Source of the DNA: Akkermansia muciniphila
GTDB lineage: Bacteria; Verrucomicrobiota; Verrucomicrobiia; Verrucomicrobiales; V1-33
NCBI GenBank assembly: GCA_943333275.1
Contig: CALQSQ010000042.1
Location: forward strand, 1-46,333
Reading direction: 5' to 3'
DNA: 46,333 nt
The position numbers were made by a program, and so were the translations under genes. The notes under the pieces were generated by a model, which was given only the letters and a program-made list of their open reading frames with translations, was not told where the DNA came from and ran no database searches. This document shows positions 45,930 to 46,333 of the stretch, in pieces. Every line of letters starts with the position of its first letter. The first letter of the stretch is position 1.

Positions 45930-46190
45930 GCCGCAATTTGGCTCGCACGAATGGTTGGCATAGCGGCCCAATCCTGCCGCGGAATCGCGCGATTTTCCCG
46001 GTGCGTATTGGATGGTGTGGTCCCGCGTATAGTCCGGCGAATCGTTCGGGAGATCACTCACGGATTCATCCCAGTTCCAGTAATCGCCATCAAAGCATGC
46101 CACGATTGCCCCCGGAGCGATATCTGAAGTTGCAAACAGGCCTCCTCCGAAATTTGAGGTGGCTCGATATTCAGTTGGATAAATAATCAG
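45925..46190 (-). pseudogene. SET-domain methyltransferase, N-terminal part (split by IS)
   Basis: Reading down from about 46190: YRATSNFGGGLFATSDIAPG (start of a SET domain), ACFDGDYWNWDE, then GRYANHSCEPNCGI, the NHSCxPN motif that binds S-adenosylmethionine, ending where the IS begins at 45925. No ATG starts this piece: the frame runs into a TAG at 46194-46196 and the only nearby possible starts are CTG/ATT codons or the internal GTG at 46103, which would cut the GGGLFA strand. The 5' end may have been removed by the neighbouring ISL3-type element. Confidence 0.8.
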
Positions 46191-46213
46191 GTGCTACGGG
46201 AATTGGCGGGGAG
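46190..46213. repeat. Possible terminal inverted repeat of an ISL3-type element
   Basis: GGTGCTACGGGAATTGGCGG lies just beyond the transposase stop at 46214 and resembles the GC-rich ends of ISL3 elements. The other end is outside the window, so it cannot be confirmed. Confidence 0.3.
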
Positions 46214-46333
46214 TCAATAGGCTGGACGGAGGTTTAGTTTGCCCAGGAAGAAGAGAATCCGAATGCGCAGTGACTTGAAGTTTACCAAGCCTCTGGCGGC
46301 GTGTTTGAGGCTTTGGATCGTGGAGTTGATGCC
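46214..46333 (-). CDS. ISL3-type transposase, C-terminal part (cut by window edge)
   Basis: 39 codons before a TGA at 46214-46216 read GINSTIQSLKHAARGLVNFK, then SLRIRILFFLGKLNLRPAY. The pattern of N-S-x-I-Q-x-(I/L)-K...ARG...NF...R-I-L matches the C-terminal end of ISL3-family (DDE_Tnp_ISL3) transposases. The gene continues past the right edge. Confidence 0.7.
   Translation of the reverse strand, partial: GINSTIQSLKHAARGLVNFKSLRIRILFFLGKLNLRPAY

Noticed and set aside
1-46333. rRNA, tRNA and riboswitch genes
   Set aside because: None recognised by eye; a covariance-model search would be decisive.

Overview
The window looks like a chromosomal segment of a GC-rich member of the Verrucomicrobiota (or, less likely, another PVC-group bacterium). 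This rests on gene content: an adjacent DUF1501 + planctomycete-type cytochrome C (PSCyt/DUF1549/DUF1553) pair, very large secreted multidomain proteins, a lamin-tail/CotH protein, an SHD1-type metallopeptidase and many small lipoproteins. Strong Shine-Dalgarno sequences are rare, so starts were chosen mainly from protein family alignment, signal peptides and gene junctions. No rRNA, tRNA or CRISPR array was recognised.

Layout. 1-4 kb: housekeeping and small genes (HPF-like protein, glycosyltransferase-like protein, a small conserved gene plus RppH-like Nudix, CHAD protein). 4.1-9.5 kb: a 1232-aa FHA/coiled-coil protein, an Hsp15-like S4 protein overlapping it tail to tail, and a lipoprotein ending in a textbook terminator. 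9.6-13.6 kb: a PSCyt-DUF1553 / DUF1501 operon on the minus strand. 13.7-20.1 kb: a ~2135-aa secreted protein whose reading frame is broken by what looks like one missing base near 19976. 20.3-31.1 kb: two divergent giant secreted proteins, one with four ~180-aa repeats plus Ig/cadherin-like modules, the other with lamin-tail domains and a CotH kinase-like domain. 31.1-33.8 kb: two translationally coupled, paralogous QueC-like PP-loop proteins of unknown substrate. 33.8-35.4 kb: pdxH, hpt and an orphan moaD. 35.5-37.6 kb: a lower-GC island of three small exported proteins, then a 7 x 21-bp tandem repeat. 37.6-41.2 kb: hypothetical and membrane genes with a partial tandem duplication, an SHD1 metallopeptidase and a lipoprotein. 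41.2-43.8 kb: a ROK kinase / PIG-L deacetylase / NagB-like cassette, probably for amino-sugar metabolism. 43.8-46.3 kb: a SET-domain methyltransferase gene cut by a 1744-bp IS element (TSD TTAAT, 16-bp terminal repeats). Removing the IS and one TSD restores the SET frame exactly. The tail of an ISL3-type transposase closes the window.

Best candidates for something undescribed are the coupled PP-loop pair, the ROK/PIG-L/NagB-like cassette with altered active-site motifs, the hypervariable-codon 21-bp repeat, and the FHA/coiled-coil protein. All functional statements come from reading motifs by eye; no database search was run.
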